Shown: positions 5,890-8,449 of the stretch, piece by piece
How positions within the stretch are numbered: the stretch's first letter is position 1
Layout: every line of letters starts with the position of its first letter
NCBI GenBank assembly: GCA_002298075.1
Contig: DBLW01000096.1
Span: 1-8,449, forward strand
Length of the DNA: 8,449 nucleotides
Source: Bacteroidales bacterium UBA714
GTDB taxonomy: Bacteria > Bacteroidota > Bacteroidia > Bacteroidales > UBA932
Direction: 5' to 3'
The notes under the pieces: generated by a model
Database searches by the model: none
What the model was told of the DNA's origin: nothing
What the model saw: the letters and a program-made list of their open reading frames with translations, nothing else
Program-made: the position numbers and the translations under genes

Positions 5890-8432
5890 TGCTGCAGGAA
5901 TGGAGCCATAACCTCTTCAAGCTCAATAAGGTCGGCGACAAGCACCTGACGAGGCTTCGAACCTTCCTGAGGGCCTACGATTCCGGCTGACTCGAGCTGG
6001 TCCATCACACGTCCTGCACGCGCATATCCCATTCCCATCTTCCTCTGCAAATCTGAAGTAGAGCCTTTTTGCGTCTGAACTACAAGACGGGCCGCATCCT
6101 CAAACAGAGGGTCAAGATTCTGCATGTCAATCATGCCGCCTCCTGACTCACCGTCCTGGGACACAGGAACAGGGAGATAATATGGAGTATTGTAGCATTG
6201 CTTGTACCCTGTCTGCTTCTCGATGAAGCTTGTTATCCTGTTTATCTCCTTCATCTCCACAAGGGCGCACTGCACACGCTCCATATCGACACCGGCATAA
6301 TACAACATGTCTCCGCGTCCGATAAGATTCTCCGCTCCGCTCGTATCAAGAATAGTGGAAGAGTCAATCCTCGACACCACCCTGAAAGCGATTCTGGTCG
6401 GGAAGTTAGTCTTGATAAGACCTGTAATCACGTTGACCGAAGGACGCTGCGTAGCTATTATGACATGAATGCCGGCAGCCCTTCCCTTCTGTGCAAGACG
6501 TACAATTGAAGCCTCTATGCTCTTGGCCGCCTTTCTCGCCTCAGGACCAGTTCCGCCTGCCATTGTAAGGTCGGCATACTCGTCTATGACCACTACCAGA
6601 TAAGGCAGATACTTGTGTCCGTCTGTAGGCAGCAGGTGACGGTCTTTGTATTTCTCATTATATAGCTTGAGATTGTTCACTCCGGCAAGAGCAAGGAGCT
6701 TATAACGCTCATCCATCTCCATGCAAAGGGAATTGAGGATTTCCTCCGCAGACTTAGGGTCTTTGACAATGGCATGCGACCTTTCGTCCTGCTCGCTCGC
6801 CGCAAGAGGAAGAACGGCAAGATAATGCTTTATGAGAGACTCATATGCAGTGAACTCCACCATCTTCGGGTCTATGAAAACGAATTTAAGTTCAGAAGGA
6901 TGCTTGGCATACAGGAGCGAAGACACTATCACATTCAATCCTACGGACTTGCCCTGCTTTGTCGCTCCGGCAATAAGGAGGTGAGGTGCATCAGCAAGGT
7001 CAAAAATCTTGACCCTCTTGGTAATCGTATATCCTATGGCTACCGGAAGCTCCGCCTTGCTCTCACGGAAAGCGGCATCATTGAACATCGCCTTGAGAGG
7101 CACAATGGAAGGCGTGCTGTTGGCCACCTCAATTCCGACGCAATCAGGCAGCGTCACTATACGCACCCCCTTGGCATTCAATGCCATGGCTATCTCCCTG
7201 TGCAGATTCTCAATTGAAGAAACCTTTACCCCGGGAGCCGGAACCACCTTGTAAAGCGTGACGGTAGGTCCAACAACCGCAGTGACCTTTGTAACCTCGA
7301 CCCTGTAATTCTGGAGGGTCGCACGTATCATATTGTTATTAGTGTCAAGTTCCTGCTGGCTAACCTGATGCTGCCCGCCTGCATAATCGTCCAAAAGGTC
7401 AAGAGGAGGGAAAGTGAATCTCTCAAGCTCTTCCCTGTTGTCTATACGCGGCAATTCCTTTGTGACCTTCGCACTGAAGTCATAATCCACAACAACCTCC
7501 ATCTCGGACGCCCCTGCCGCATTGCCAGAAGTCCCACCCGATGCAGTTTCTCCAACGGCAGCTTTCACAGCAAGCGTTCCCGACGGCGCCGTTTCTCCAA
7601 GCGATATTTCTCCAACTGCAGTTTCAGGATTTTCATCCGTCACAACCTGTACATCTCCGTCCACAACAAAGCCTTCATTTGAAGACACATAATGAGGCCC
7701 GTCCTCTTCATTCTCCCAAGGTGCCTTTTCATCCTCAGGTTCAAAAGGCGGGTCCAAGTCGTCATCATCTGGAACAGCCGCAACAGTTTCATCCGCATCA
7801 TCTTCCTGTCCCGGCTCCGCAGCAGGACATGCGCCGGAACTATCTCTTTCCCCTGTCCTTGCAAACCATGCGGAAAATCTTCCGCTGACAAACAGAAGCC
7901 ACACGACTGACAAGGCAAGCAGGATGCACACAGTCACAACGCTTCCAAACAGATTCTTCATACCGCTCACGACAGCATAGCCGGCATCTCCGCCAAGCCC
8001 TCCGCCGAAAACATTTCCCGAACCGAAAACAGACAATATTAGAGAGGCGATAAAAGCACCGCTCACAGTTATGAGCGAAGTTTTCATCAGCCCTATGCTC
8101 CTCTGCCAGAAAAACAGCCTGTACGCCACGGCACCCAGCAGAAAGACAAAGGCGAAGCTGCCGAGACCGAGAAAACCGGATACAAGGAAACGGCTCCATT
8201 TGTAGCCTATCTTCCCGCCCCAGTTTCCGACTTCGACTCCTGCCGCCATCATGTCCTCCTGCGAAAGCAGGCTCTGGTCAGCCTTCCAGGTGAACAGATA
8301 GGAAACTATGGAAAGGAAAGTGAAAATCACAAAGACGAAGACAGCCACGCCCGCGCACTTGAGCAGGTTCGACTTCTTGTCCGGATCCATATCAGAAAAG
8401 AACGAGAAGCGCGAACGCTTCTCTTCCTTCAT
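5886..8432 (-). CDS. ftsK: DNA translocase FtsK
   Basis: An 848-residue FtsK/SpoIIIE translocase, complete within the window. It anchors at the division septum and pumps chromosomal DNA toward the dif site, where it activates XerCD recombination for chromosome resolution. N-terminal membrane domain: four helices at about 25-47, 83-107, 117-137 and 160-182. Residues about 195-320 form an acidic, low-complexity linker, much shorter than in E. coli. The motor domain follows: Walker A GATKQGKS (489-496), Walker B LVVVIDE (612-618, Asp617 and Glu618), ATQRPSVNVITGLIKTN (660-676) and the FtsK signature ending SGAENLIGRGDML (698-710). The C-terminal gamma winged helix, which reads polar KOPS-type sequences, spans about 780-848 with GYARAGRVMDQLE (802-814) and GIVGP (817-821). 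The start at 8432 gives the usual charged N-terminus before the first helix, with only a weak GAG upstream. The promoter must lie near or beyond the right edge. The lolA-like gene starts within the ftsK stop codon. Confidence 0.97.
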   Translation of the reverse strand: MKEEKRSRFSFFSDMDPDKKSNLLKCAGVAVFVFVIFTFLSIVSYLFTWKADQSLLSQEDMMAAGVEVGNWGGKIGYKWSRFLVSGFLGLGSFAFVFLLGAVAYRLFFWQRSIGLMKTSLITVSGAFIASLILSVFGSGNVFGGGLGGDAGYAVVSGMKNLFGSVVTVCILLALSVVWLLFVSGRFSAWFARTGERDSSGACPAAEPGQEDDADETVAAVPDDDDLDPPFEPEDEKAPWENEEDGPHYVSSNEGFVVDGDVQVVTDENPETAVGEISLGETAPSGTLAVKAAVGETASGGTSGNAAGASEMEVVVDYDFSAKVTKELPRIDNREELERFTFPPLDLLDDYAGGQHQVSQQELDTNNNMIRATLQNYRVEVTKVTAVVGPTVTLYKVVPAPGVKVSSIENLHREIAMALNAKGVRIVTLPDCVGIEVANSTPSIVPLKAMFNDAAFRESKAELPVAIGYTITKRVKIFDLADAPHLLIAGATKQGKSVGLNVIVSSLLYAKHPSELKFVFIDPKMVEFTAYESLIKHYLAVLPLAASEQDERSHAIVKDPKSAEEILNSLCMEMDERYKLLALAGVNNLKLYNEKYKDRHLLPTDGHKYLPYLVVVIDEYADLTMAGGTGPEARKAAKSIEASIVRLAQKGRAAGIHVIIATQRPSVNVITGLIKTNFPTRIAFRVVSRIDSSTILDTSGAENLIGRGDMLYYAGVDMERVQCALVEMKEINRITSFIEKQTGYKQCYNTPYYLPVPVSQDGESGGGMIDMQNLDPLFEDAARLVVQTQKGSTSDLQRKMGMGYARAGRVMDQLESAGIVGPQEGSKPRQVLVADLIELEEVMAPFLQQ
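7543..7616 (-). repeat. Short degenerate repeats in the ftsK linker
   Basis: Three copies of TTTCTCCAA (plus strand) start at 7547, 7592 and 7608. They encode VGE or LGE followed by Thr or Ile at FtsK residues 273-276, 278-281 and 293-296. They lie in the Ala/Gly/Ser/Thr-rich part of the interdomain linker, just after its acidic half. They look like small duplications in a region under little constraint. Confidence 0.45.
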
Positions 8433-8449
8433 GTCATCACTCTTTTTTG

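Noticed and set aside
6774..7217. Plus-strand open frames opposite ftsK (here 147 codons; others at 6198-6509, 7368-7682 and 7541-7888)
   Set aside because: They are antisense to well-conserved FtsK motor or linker sequence, lack recognisable motifs and are explained by the codon composition of ftsK.

Overview
The window looks like chromosomal DNA from a member of the Bacteroidota, probably the order Bacteroidales. The evidence is the Bacteroidota-style -7 boxes (TAnnTTTG) upstream of three start codons, mostly weak or absent Shine-Dalgarno sequences, a lipoprotein with an acidic surface-export signal after its cysteine, a FISUMP-domain lipoprotein, and a FtsK gene overlapping a LolA-like carrier gene. 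I cannot name a genus. No RNA genes, insertion sequences, CRISPR arrays or phage genes are visible.

Layout from left to right. Positions 1-151 hold no gene I can identify, apart from a promoter for the next operon. lrgA (152-547) and lrgB (520-1266) form an overlapping plus-strand pair encoding an inner-membrane LrgAB/CidAB-type system. Convergent to it, 29 bp away, is an ApbE-type FAD:protein FMN transferase lipoprotein (1296-2381, minus). A 242-bp divergent intergenic region (2382-2623) carries -7 boxes for both flanking genes. A plus-strand group follows: a FISUMP-domain lipoprotein (2624-3727), LemA (3761-4351) and a TPM-domain protein with a Gly/Phe-rich tail (4435-5229). The right third is on the minus strand: the DNA translocase FtsK (5886-8432), followed by a LolA-like lipoprotein carrier (5263-5889) that starts inside the ftsK stop codon.

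Most of the window is envelope biology: membrane transport or lysis control (LrgAB), periplasmic flavinylation (ApbE), a probable surface lipoprotein (FISUMP), the LemA/TPM membrane pair, lipoprotein trafficking (LolA-like) and division-linked chromosome segregation (FtsK). Every gene belongs to a recognised family, and I see no clear undescribed multi-gene system.

The most interesting signals are in the RNA. A two-tier hairpin with a T-run sits 11 bp before the TPM start codon and looks like an attenuator. A second, near-ideal intrinsic terminator for the plus-strand transcript lies inside the convergent lolA-like reading frame, which predicts about 180 nt of overlapping sense and antisense RNA.
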